Shown here one piece after another: positions 6,267 through 11,532 of a stretch of 11,532 bases of DNA. A program made the position numbers and the translations under genes. The number at the start of each line of letters is the position of its first letter. Within the stretch, counting starts at the first letter, position 1. Below the pieces are notes generated by a model. The model searched no databases. It was not told the DNA's origin and saw only the letters and a list, made by a program, of their open reading frames with translations. The stretch is from Burkholderiales bacterium (GTDB lineage Bacteria > Pseudomonadota > Gammaproteobacteria > Burkholderiales > SG8-41), in contig SYEN01000182.1 of the NCBI GenBank assembly GCA_005800795.1, positions 1 to 11,532 on the forward strand, in the 5' to 3' direction.

Positions 6267-7240
6267 GCCCGCGCGCCCGCCACACGCACGCGTGGATCCA
6301 GCGCAGTGTAAAGAATATCCACCAGCAGGTTAATCACGATAAACAGGAACACAATAATCATCAGATACGCCACGATCACCGGCCGGTCGAGCACGTTGAT
6401 CGAATCAATCAGCAGCTTGCCCATGCCCGGCCACGCGAATACGGTTTCCGTAATGATGGCAAAGGCAATCAGCGAGCCAAACTCCAGCCCCACCACGGTG
6501 ACGATCGGAATCAGAATGTTCTTCAGCACGTGCACCGACACCATGCGATTTTCCGGCACGCCCTTGGCGCGCGCAAAGCGCACGTAATCCTGTACCATCG
6601 CCTCGCGCGTGCCCGCGCGCGTGAGCCGGATCAGCAGCGACAGTTTGAACAGCGCCAGATTGGTCGCCGGCATCAACAGATGTTTCAGGCCATCCCAAGT
6701 CAGGAAACTCAGATGCAGGCCCAGTACTTCCACCGTGGCGCCGCGCCCGGTCGACGGCAGCCAGCCCAGCCACACCGAAAAAATCATGATCAACATCAGC
6801 CCGACCCAGAATGTCGGCAAAGAAAAACCGAGTATTGATCCGGCCATGATGGATTTCGCCGCAAACGAATCCGGCTTCAGTCCCGCCCACAAACCCAGCG
6901 GCAGGCCGATCACGATGGCGATGCCCATCGCCACCAGCGCCAGTTCCACGGTGGCCGGCATGCGCTGCAGGATCAGCTGCACAGCGGGCACGTTGGACGC
7001 AAACGATTTGCCCAGATCGCCCGACAGCGCCGCCGTCAGAAAATGCCAGTACTGCACCCACATCGGCTTATCCAGGCCCAGCGAGGCGGTAACGCGCGCG
7101 ATCTCCGCCTGATCCGCCTGCGGGTTGATCAGAATGTCCACCGGATTGCCGATGGCGTAGACGCCCACGAACACCAGCGCCGACATGACCAGCAGCGCGA
7201 GCAGACTTTGGGCCAAACGGCGGAGAATGAAGGCGAGCAT
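6263..7240 (-). CDS. ABC transporter permease, DppB/OppB type
   Basis: A 325-aa permease partner of the preceding DppC-like protein. It opens with MLAFILRRLAQSLLALLVMSALVF, the standard L-R-R-L-x-Q first helix of DppB/OppB, followed by a periplasmic stretch with LGLDKPMWVQYWHFL and SGDLGKSF (both conserved in the family). The EAA loop is YVRFARAKGVPENRMVSVHVLKN, followed by LIPIVTVVG. The C-terminus has ETVFAWPGMGKLL and LVDILYTALDPRVR, also family hallmarks. I chose the ATG at 7240 because the protein then starts at the first helix; an ATG at 7264 adds eight residues, and neither has a clear Shine-Dalgarno. It is divergent from the TctC-like receptor with about 115 nt between starts. ATPase and binding protein must come from elsewhere. 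Confidence 0.88.
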   Translation of the reverse strand: MLAFILRRLAQSLLALLVMSALVFVGVYAIGNPVDILINPQADQAEIARVTASLGLDKPMWVQYWHFLTAALSGDLGKSFASNVPAVQLILQRMPATVELALVAMGIAIVIGLPLGLWAGLKPDSFAAKSIMAGSILGFSLPTFWVGLMLIMIFSVWLGWLPSTGRGATVEVLGLHLSFLTWDGLKHLLMPATNLALFKLSLLIRLTRAGTREAMVQDYVRFARAKGVPENRMVSVHVLKNILIPIVTVVGLEFGSLIAFAIITETVFAWPGMGKLLIDSINVLDRPVIVAYLMIIVFLFIVINLLVDILYTALDPRVRVAGARA

Positions 7241-7297
7241 GGGTTGGCAGATTTTCCATGGCATTCTACAACGCCACGGGCCGCCCGGCGCTTATCG

Positions 7298-7326
7298 GTT
7301 ACATCGCGTCAGATTGCAGTTAAAAT
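7298..7326 (+). promoter_or_regulatory. Candidate sigma-70 promoter of the receptor gene
   Basis: GTTACA (7298-7303; 4 of 6 to TTGACA), a 17-nt spacer and TAAAAT (7321-7326; 5 of 6 to TATAAT). The predicted start near 7333 leaves a leader of about 23 nt that includes the GGAG ribosome site at 7345-7348. Confidence 0.42.
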
Positions 7327-7355
7327 GCGCGGCCAAAATCGTGCGGAGAATATCG

Positions 7356-8330
7356 ATGCGAATCGTGCGTTTGTTCGTTGCCGTAGTGGGTGTGACCAGC
7401 GTATTGACGGTTGCGCCGCTGCTTGCCGCGGCCCAGAACTATCCCACGAAACCCATCCGCCTCATTGTGCCTTACCCACCCGGCGGCCCCACCGATTTCG
7501 TCGGTCGCGGGGTTTCCGCCCGGCTGACCGAACTCCTCGGCCAGCAAATGGTGGTCGACAACCGCCCCGGCGCGGGGACGGTGATCGGCAGCGAATTGAT
7601 CGCGCGCGCCGCACCCGACGGCTACAACCTGCTGTTCGGCACCGGCGGCGGCACCTTTCTCGCACCATTGATTCTGCCCAAGGTGCCATACGATCCGCAA
7701 AAAGATTTTGCGCCGGTGGCCATGATGGTGATGAGTCCGCAGGTGCTGGTTGTACACCCCAGCGTGGGTGCGAATTCAATCAAGGAATTGATCGCCGTCG
7801 CCAAGGCCAAGCCGGGACAGCTGAATTTTTCTTCGGTAGGCACCGGCACTTCGCCGCATCTCGGGGGCGAGCTGTTCAAATCGCTGGCTGGTGTGGACAT
7901 GGTGCACGTGCCCTACAAGGGCACCGCGCCCGCGATGACCGATTTGATCGCCGGCCGCGTGCAACTGGCGTGGAGCAGCATCCCCACCGTGCTCACGCAT
8001 GTGCAGGCCGGGCGGCTCAAAATGCTGGGCATCGGCGGCACGCGGCGCTCGCCGGCACTGCCGGACATTCCAGTCATCGCTGACACACTGCCGGGTTTCG
8101 AGCTGGTGACGTGGTACGCAATTTTTGCACCCACGGGCACGCCCGCCGCCATTATCAACCGGCTGAACGTGGAAACAGCAAAAGTCCTGAGAGACGCTGA
8201 CATCGTAAAACGCTTCGGCGAACAGGGCCTCGAGCCCACAGTGATGACGCCAGCCGAACTCAAGCGCTATACGGAAACCGACGTGGGCCGCTGGACGCGG
8301 CTGATCAAGGCAGCAAACATCAAGGGTTAG
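7356..8330 (+). CDS. Tripartite tricarboxylate (Bug/TctC) periplasmic solute receptor
   Basis: A 324-aa secreted receptor of the Bug/TctC family, greatly expanded in betaproteobacteria, binding organic acids, aromatic acids or amides. Residues 1-26 are a signal peptide: MRIVR, a hydrophobic core, and APLLAAAQ with likely cleavage near AAA. The mature chain starts YPTKPIRLIVPYPPGGPTDFVGR, the diagnostic P-x-x-P-x-G-x-x-D strand-loop that grips a carboxylate. Others are VVDNRPGAGTVIGSELIARAAPDGY, then LAPLILPKVPYDPQKDFAPV, and VPYKGTAPAMTDLIAGRVQ. GGAG lies 7 nt before the ATG, which supports this start over the longer in-frame ORF. No TctA/TctB membrane partners are adjacent; orphan Bug receptors are common and may serve a transporter encoded elsewhere. 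The ligand may be the substrate of the neighbouring catabolic genes (inference). Confidence 0.92.
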   Translation: MRIVRLFVAVVGVTSVLTVAPLLAAAQNYPTKPIRLIVPYPPGGPTDFVGRGVSARLTELLGQQMVVDNRPGAGTVIGSELIARAAPDGYNLLFGTGGGTFLAPLILPKVPYDPQKDFAPVAMMVMSPQVLVVHPSVGANSIKELIAVAKAKPGQLNFSSVGTGTSPHLGGELFKSLAGVDMVHVPYKGTAPAMTDLIAGRVQLAWSSIPTVLTHVQAGRLKMLGIGGTRRSPALPDIPVIADTLPGFELVTWYAIFAPTGTPAAIINRLNVETAKVLRDADIVKRFGEQGLEPTVMTPAELKRYTETDVGRWTRLIKAANIKG

Positions 8331-8353
8331 CTCATTAAGACCTGCGTGAGCTA
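8328..8353. terminator. Hairpin spanning both stop codons of convergent genes
   Basis: TAGCTCA (8328-8334) and TGAGCTA (8347-8353) form a perfect 7-bp stem with a 12-nt loop. The first TAG is the stop of the receptor gene; the last, read on the minus strand, is the stop of the GFA gene. There is no T-run, so a bidirectional terminator role is tentative. Confidence 0.4.
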
Positions 8354-8752
8354 GTGCGGCGGGAATCGCTCGAACGCGGGCAGTTCGTGCGCTCGGGCCA
8401 TCCAGCCGATGCGTTCAGCGGTCTGGATGTGTATGCGTGCCGGCACCAGGTTCGGATCATCATAAGTGCCGCTCTGGATGTCGATAATGCCCGGCAGAAC
8501 ATTGGCGTTGGTGTAAAACAGCCCCGTGCCACAATCCGCACAGAAATACCGCCGGCCAAATTCTGATGAATGGTAGACCTTGGGTGTGCCCTGGGTCACT
8601 TTGACCGCGCCTTCTTTGTACATCGTCCAGCCCACCATCGGCGCGCCCGCGTGACGCCGGCAATCCGTGCAATGGCACAACGCATGGGTGATTGCCTCAC
8701 CCGCCGCCTCATAGCGAACCGCACCGCAGTGACAACCGCCGGTTAGGGCCAT
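8351..8752 (-). CDS. GFA-family zinc protein (glutathione-dependent formaldehyde-activating enzyme-like)
   Basis: A 133-aa small zinc-binding protein of the GFA/CENP-V family. Cysteines fall in the family pattern: GGCHCGAVRY (Cys7, Cys9), LCHCTDCRRHAG (Cys26, Cys28, Cys31) and FCADCGTGLFY (Cys71, Cys74). The founding member, Paracoccus Gfa, was described as speeding glutathione-formaldehyde adduct formation, but most homologues are uncharacterised. The ATG at 8752 is chosen because GAGG stands 7 nt upstream and the protein then starts just before the first zinc motif; an upstream in-frame ATG at 8782 overlaps the end of the CoA-transferase gene. It follows the CoA-transferase after 30 nt on the same strand, probably in one operon. 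Family is firm, function unknown. Confidence 0.88.
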   Translation of the reverse strand: MALTGGCHCGAVRYEAAGEAITHALCHCTDCRRHAGAPMVGWTMYKEGAVKVTQGTPKVYHSSEFGRRYFCADCGTGLFYTNANVLPGIIDIQSGTYDDPNLVPARIHIQTAERIGWMARAHELPAFERFPPH

Positions 8753-8782
8753 GTCAACACCTCGTTTGCTTGATTGAGTCAA

Positions 8783-9970
8783 TCACGCCGGCTCGAATAC
8801 AGTCGCCTGATCGAACAGTCGCCGGATATCCCCCGCATCCACGCCCAACTCGGCCAGTATGGCACGCGTATGTTCGCCGATGCGCGGCACCTTTGATTGT
8901 GGTGCATCCGCCACGAAAGGCTGCGGACCGGGAATATTCGGATGCGGCACGCGCCCAGCGACGGACTGCTCCGACCATGTGAATACGCCCGTTGCTTCAG
9001 TCTGTTTGTGCGCAAACAAATCGCTGTATGTGTTCACGCGCTCGTTCAAGATGCCCGCCTCGCGCATTTGCGCACACCAGAATTCCGACGGCTGCGTGGC
9101 GAACGCGTCGGCGGCCACGCGCAGGATTTCCTCACCACGCGCGCGGCGGCCCGCGCCGGTCGCCATCGACGGCTCATCGGCCCACTCCGGCCGGCCGATC
9201 ATGCGGCAGAACGGCGGCCACAGCGGATCTTTCAGCACGCTCACGTTGACCAAACCATCGGCGGTACGAAACGTTGCGATCGGAAACGAGCCACCCGGCA
9301 TCGCCGCGCCGCCCGTCATCACGTGCTCGATCAGCCGCACGGATTGCAACGCCGTCGCGCCCTGCAACAGGCTCGCATCGATGTAGCGCCCGCGCCCGGA
9401 ATCACGCCGTGCATAGAGCGCCATCGCCACCGCCTGAAACGCCAACTGCCCGCTAAACACATCAATCGGCCAGCACTCCAGCCGATGCGGCAGACCATCC
9501 TGCCGGCCCTTGTTGATAGTCATCATGCCGGCGAAGGCCTGCAAAATCGCATCTGTCGCGGGCTGTGATTGCATCGGCCCCACCTGCCCGAATCCGGTCA
9601 CCGACAGATACACCACGCCGGGGTTGTATTCACAAACCTGCGGATAAGCAAAGCCCAGCCGGGCCATCACGCCGGTGCGAAAATTTTCAATGAACACATC
9701 GGCGCGCTTGGCCAGCCGGTGCAACAGATCGCTGCCTTCGCGCTGCTTCAAATCCAGCGCAATACTGCGCTTGCCGACGTTGGTCGCCAGCGCCATCGCC
9801 GTCATGCCATCCTTACCCGCCGTGATGCCGCGCGACCAGTCGCCCGCCTGCGGTTCCACCTTGATCACATCAGCGCCGTAACGCGCCAGCATCATGCCCG
9901 CACTGGGACCTGCGATGCCTTGACTGGCGTCTATAACGCGCAGGCCTTCAAAGGGGTAATCGTGACTCAT
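8783..9970 (-). CDS. CaiB/BaiF (class III) CoA-transferase
   Basis: A full-length 395-aa family III CoA-transferase. The N-terminus reads PFEGLRVIDASQGIAGPSAG, then MLARYGADVIKVEP (the A-D-V-I-K-V-E motif). ATNVGKRSIALDL (62-74) and DVFIENFRTGVMARLG (91-106) are further family blocks. The catalytic Asp that carries the CoA is most likely Asp140 in QPATDAILQAFAGMM. DGLVNVSV and GRGRYIDASLLQ fit the second half. The enzyme would transfer CoA between carboxylates, activating an acid in a degradation pathway. AGGA lies 6 nt upstream of the ATG at 9970, supporting the start. It shares an operon with the GFA gene. It is the second such gene in the window; the first is cut off at the left edge and differs in sequence, so this is not a local duplication. 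Substrate unknown. Confidence 0.93.
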   Translation of the reverse strand: MSHDYPFEGLRVIDASQGIAGPSAGMMLARYGADVIKVEPQAGDWSRGITAGKDGMTAMALATNVGKRSIALDLKQREGSDLLHRLAKRADVFIENFRTGVMARLGFAYPQVCEYNPGVVYLSVTGFGQVGPMQSQPATDAILQAFAGMMTINKGRQDGLPHRLECWPIDVFSGQLAFQAVAMALYARRDSGRGRYIDASLLQGATALQSVRLIEHVMTGGAAMPGGSFPIATFRTADGLVNVSVLKDPLWPPFCRMIGRPEWADEPSMATGAGRRARGEEILRVAADAFATQPSEFWCAQMREAGILNERVNTYSDLFAHKQTEATGVFTWSEQSVAGRVPHPNIPGPQPFVADAPQSKVPRIGEHTRAILAELGVDAGDIRRLFDQATVFEPA

Positions 9971-10115
9971 TGCTTTTCCTGGTTAAGACGTGACGAGTCG
10001 CCCTATATAGCCGAAGGAGACGCAATTTGCCACCGCCGTGAATGCAACGACAGCGGGTTACGCAACACACCTCGCGTGTGAACGGGCGTGGGACAACCAT
10101 TAATCGTCTAAATAA

Positions 10116-10138
10116 TTCAATAAAAACATGTAGTTACT
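10116..10138 (+). repeat. Possible divergent copy C of the AT-rich motif
   Basis: TTCAATAAAA at 10116-10125 is identical to the start of copy A with its flank (305-314). The next bases match with one inserted A and two substitutions (CATGTAGTTAC against CAAGTACTTAC), and then the similarity ends. Like copies A and B it stands next to palindromes. Weak on its own. Confidence 0.3.
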
Positions 10139-10147
10139 GGGTATGGC

Positions 10148-10170
10148 ATTTGTTGCTGTATGCAACGAAT
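10148..10170. repeat. Hairpin with 9-bp stem
   Basis: ATTTGTTGC (10148-10156) pairs with GCAACGAAT (10162-10170), nine pairs with one T-G wobble, around a 5-nt loop. It lies in the gap 9971-10546, which holds no convincing gene apart from the weak ORF at 10348. No T-run follows, so it is not an obvious terminator. Confidence 0.45.
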
Positions 10171-10178
10171 ACATGCGT

Positions 10179-10208
10179 CGCGATGCGCTTCGCTTATTGG
10201 CGCCCTAC
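10179..10208 (-). repeat. Degenerate REP-like unit
   Basis: On the minus strand: GTAG (10208-10205), GGCGCCAAT, then AAGCGAAGCGC, then a decayed second arm (ATCGCG). The core GCGAAGCG parallels the GAGCGYAGYG loop of the REP pair at 333-412, and the GTAG head is the same, but the stem sequence is different. It may be another subfamily of the same palindromic element. Confidence 0.42.
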
Positions 10209-10223
10209 CGATTGCGGGTTACA

Positions 10224-10241
10224 CGCGTTGTACGAAACGCG
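10224..10241. repeat. Small perfect palindrome
   Basis: CGCGTT (10224-10229) and AACGCG (10236-10241) form a 6-bp stem with a 6-nt loop, flanked by GGGTTAC on one side and GCGCGTTACG on the other. It stands 15 nt after the degenerate REP unit and may be part of the same decayed repeat cluster. Confidence 0.35.
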
Positions 10242-10347
10242 AGCCATGCGCGTTACGTCGGGTCAAGCAAAAGCGTATGTTGGCGATAATACCTACTATC
10301 GATATAGCGTTGATTCGAGGGCTGGCACTGCGCATTTCTCTGCAATA

Positions 10348-10527
10348 ATGCCCCACAAACAATTCAACAATAAGTTTGGCAATAACACAGGCAATACGGC
10401 TCAGTCACATATTGCGGTCCGTGCCTTACAAATTAACGCACAGCAGCTACAGAGATTTCGGAGTATGAGTCCCGCCGAACAGGCGGTCTTCATGCGCACT
10501 AATCCACTACCCGTACGTAGCGGATGA
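10348..10527 (+). CDS. Hypothetical 59-aa ORF, possibly a gene remnant
   Basis: The reading frame starts MPHKQFNNKFGNNTGNTAQS, continues with HIAVRALQINAQQLQRFRSM and ends SPAEQAVFMRTNPLPVRSG. It is rich in Asn, Gln and Arg, with no membrane segment or recognised motif. The ATG at 10348 has no Shine-Dalgarno. The frame is open upstream to 10042, but that part runs through the palindrome cluster and is unlikely to be coding. It ends 19 nt before the next gene, so the two could be cotranscribed, and the odd composition would fit the tail of a broken longer gene. I do not recognise it; it may be non-coding. Confidence 0.3.
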   Translation: MPHKQFNNKFGNNTGNTAQSHIAVRALQINAQQLQRFRSMSPAEQAVFMRTNPLPVRSG

Positions 10528-10546
10528 ACCTTAGGGGATCATAGAT

Positions 10547-11197
10547 ATGGACATGCAAGACCAACCGCTGGTGCTATCGAGAGAGTTCGGTCAAACGACA
10601 GAATTTACGCTCGTTGTCGAGGTCGCTATGCACCCGGATTGGCCTGAACCAATCGCGAGAGTTCAACCAGTTTTCGGTGATGTTCGTGGCGAATTGGGCG
10701 AGTGGTTCGACGTCTCCGATATCTTACATTTTTTGGTCGACGCTGCCGAGCATGCTTTTAATCGGGATGCTGGCGCACTGTGGGAGTGCGATGCATTCGA
10801 GGCATTCATTACGATTTGGGGTTTGGCAAGAGGCGACTCACAGGACGATGATTTCAACTCGTTGGGATGGAATCCTAGCCAACGGAAGCGTCATTTCGAT
10901 ACGTCGTTTGGTTCGATGGAGCGATTCATCATCGGACGTTGCAGCGGATTGCTAAATCACGCTGTGCTATTGCTTACCAATGAAAGCCGTGCACGGCTCG
11001 TTTACGAGTCTCTTTTAGATGGAAAGACAGTGATCCGTGACTGTTTTACGTCCGCACGCGAGGCCGAACTAGCTGTAGTTTCGGCATATGGGTTCCTCAA
11101 AGGCATCTCTGACTACTCTCAGATGACGGCGACTCCGCGAATGAAGCGTGCAGACGCAGATCGAAAATTCCCTATCGGACATCTCGCCGATTCCTAA
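10547..11197 (+). CDS. Hypothetical protein, 216 aa, unrecognised
   Basis: I do not recognise this family. The protein is soluble and acidic in its first half, with the stretches EFGQTTEFTLVVEVAMHPDW, then a segment containing GEWFDVSDILHFLVDAAEHA, and a polar GDSQDDDFNSLGWNPSQRKR. The C-terminal half contains IIGRCSGLLNHAVLLL and VIRDCFTSAREAELAVVSAYG. There is no signal peptide, clear membrane helix or known catalytic motif. AGGGG (10533-10537) precedes the ATG by 9 nt; a second in-frame ATG is codon 3. The codons and base content are lower in GC than in the catabolic genes (29 of 60 in 10801-10860 against 46 of 60 in 2221-2280), a sign of different origin. It is followed by an IS110-type element. 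An immunity or defence-related role is conceivable from the setting but not supported by any motif. Confidence 0.7.
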   Translation: MDMQDQPLVLSREFGQTTEFTLVVEVAMHPDWPEPIARVQPVFGDVRGELGEWFDVSDILHFLVDAAEHAFNRDAGALWECDAFEAFITIWGLARGDSQDDDFNSLGWNPSQRKRHFDTSFGSMERFIIGRCSGLLNHAVLLLTNESRARLVYESLLDGKTVIRDCFTSAREAELAVVSAYGFLKGISDYSQMTATPRMKRADADRKFPIGHLADS

Positions 11198-11394
11198 CGA
11201 ACCCACACTAGGCGTCAGGAACGCACGTCGGGGCCAAGTGTATCTTTGTAGTCTTCGACGATGTTTCTTTTAGAAGGCCTATGGTCTTGCATTCCGACAT
11301 TTTGTATCCGTAAGCACCGAATCTAAGGGGCAGGCTCGATTTAAATCATGCTCTATTCCAAGAAACCGAATTTTCTACTTGCTCACGCGAACCT

Positions 11395-11400
11395 GATAAT
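11395..11400 (+). promoter_or_regulatory. Candidate -10 box ahead of the transposase leader
   Basis: GATAAT (5 of 6 to TATAAT) would start transcription near 11407, right at the base of the structured leader (11409). The -35 region upstream (TTTCTA, 11372-11377) is poor. In IS110-type elements a strong promoter can form when the ends join in the circular form, with the -35 in the other end; that would fit, but is inference. Confidence 0.3.
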
Positions 11401-11408
11401 CATCTAGC

Positions 11409-11477
11409 CGGTCTCCCACCGCCGAGAGGCGGAGCAGGTACAGTGAGTTTGCCAACCACCAACCTGAACGGAGACCG
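11409..11477 (+). ncRNA. Structured leader of the IS110 transposase (three-way-junction-like)
   Basis: Three stems can be drawn. The closing stem pairs CGGTCTCC (11409-11416) with GGAGACCG (11470-11477), 8 perfect pairs. Inside are CCGCC-GAGA-GGCGG (11419-11432), a 5-bp stem capped by a GNRA-type tetraloop, and CAGGT/ACCTG (11435-11439, 11462-11466) around a 22-nt loop. The 3' strand of the closing stem contains the GGAG ribosome site of the transposase, so the fold could hide it. IS110 elements encode a bridge RNA in a non-coding end. This element might be part of such an RNA or simply a translational switch; the sequence alone does not decide. Confidence 0.45.
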
Positions 11478-11479
11478 AA

Positions 11480-11532
11480 ATGCAATTTTGCGGCATAGAC
11501 CTGCACTCAAACAATAGCGTTGTAGTGATCAC
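11480..11532 (+). CDS. IS110-family transposase, N-terminal fragment
   Basis: Seventeen codons are visible before the right edge: MQFCGIDLHSNNSVVVI. The G-I-D-L-H-S-N-N-S-V-V-V start is that of IS110-family DEDD (RuvC-like) recombinases, and Asp7 would be the first catalytic acid. These enzymes insert a circular intermediate using a bridge RNA encoded by the element to choose the target. GGAG (11470-11473) precedes the ATG by 6 nt but is engaged in the leader stem. The IS110 and IS1111 subgroups differ in which end is long and carries the RNA; the fragment is too short for me to place it. Confidence 0.82.
   Translation, partial: MQFCGIDLHSNNSVVVI

Larger units (their letters stand above)
11378..11532 (+). 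mobile_element. Left end of an IS110-family insertion sequence (partial)
   Basis: The IS110-type transposase start at 11480 marks the element; the rest lies beyond the window. The left boundary given is a guess: IS110 members often lack terminal inverted repeats and target duplications, so it cannot be read from one end. The non-coding stretch from 11198 (282 nt) has no gene that I can support; it is AT-richer up to about 11400 and structured after that, and a longer left end starting anywhere in it is possible. Confidence 0.5.

Noticed and set aside
7043..8083. Long plus-strand open frame (346 codons) over the permease and receptor genes
   Set aside because: It is an alternative frame of the well-supported receptor gene and antisense to the permease; its translation is Arg/Gln/His-rich with no motif, as expected of a GC-rich shadow.
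8897..9568. Open frame of 223 codons opposite the CoA-transferase
   Set aside because: It is an antisense shadow of a gene with complete family motifs.
10042..10347. Upstream part of the open frame ending at 10527
   Set aside because: It runs through a cluster of palindromes and a REP-like unit and has no ribosome site, so coding is unlikely.
1..11532. CRISPR arrays, tRNA and rRNA genes
   Set aside because: No regularly spaced direct repeats, cloverleaf-like segments or rRNA-like stretches were found on reading both strands.

Overview
The window looks like chromosomal DNA of a GC-rich proteobacterium, most likely a betaproteobacterium. The signs are a tripartite-tricarboxylate (Bug/TctC) periplasmic receptor, two class III CoA-transferases, paired MaoC-type hot-dog proteins, and REP-like palindromes that begin with GTAG. 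This placement is an inference from gene content; there is no rRNA or other phylogenetic marker.

Layout. At the left edge is the N-terminus of a CaiB/BaiF CoA-transferase (minus strand), preceded by a 297-nt gap holding a candidate terminator, a dispersed AT-rich motif and a pair of inverted REP units. The REP pair overlaps the 3' end of a DHA2-type MFS exporter gene (402-1799, minus). Divergent from the exporter is a compact plus-strand catabolic operon (1980-5239): an iron-ADH/maleylacetate-reductase-fold protein, an ACMSD-type amidohydrolase/decarboxylase, and two overlapping MaoC-like genes. Two ABC peptide/nickel-type permease genes (5355-7240, minus, ATGA overlap) converge on this operon. 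Divergent from them is a TctC-type receptor (7356-8330, plus), which converges on a GFA-family zinc protein and a complete CaiB/BaiF CoA-transferase (8351-9970, minus operon).

The right-hand 1.5 kb is different: lower GC, clustered palindromes (10116-10241), a doubtful 59-codon ORF, an unrecognised 216-aa protein (10547-11197), and the start of an IS110-family transposase (11480 onward) preceded by a compact structured leader. This part looks like accessory DNA.

How the genes may work together. Receptor, permeases, decarboxylase-like amidohydrolase, reductase-fold protein, MaoC pair and CoA-transferases suggest uptake and CoA-linked breakdown of an organic or aromatic acid. The substrate cannot be read from the sequence. 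Several of these enzymes seem to lack canonical catalytic or metal-binding residues (the ADH-fold protein, one ligand of the amidohydrolase, both MaoC proteins), so assigned activities should be treated cautiously.

The items most worth a second look are the structured leader of the IS110 transposase, an AT-rich motif of which two copies match at 21 of 22 positions 5 kb apart, the REP pair that supplies the exporter's stop codon, the ADH-fold protein without half its metal site, and the unknown low-GC gene.
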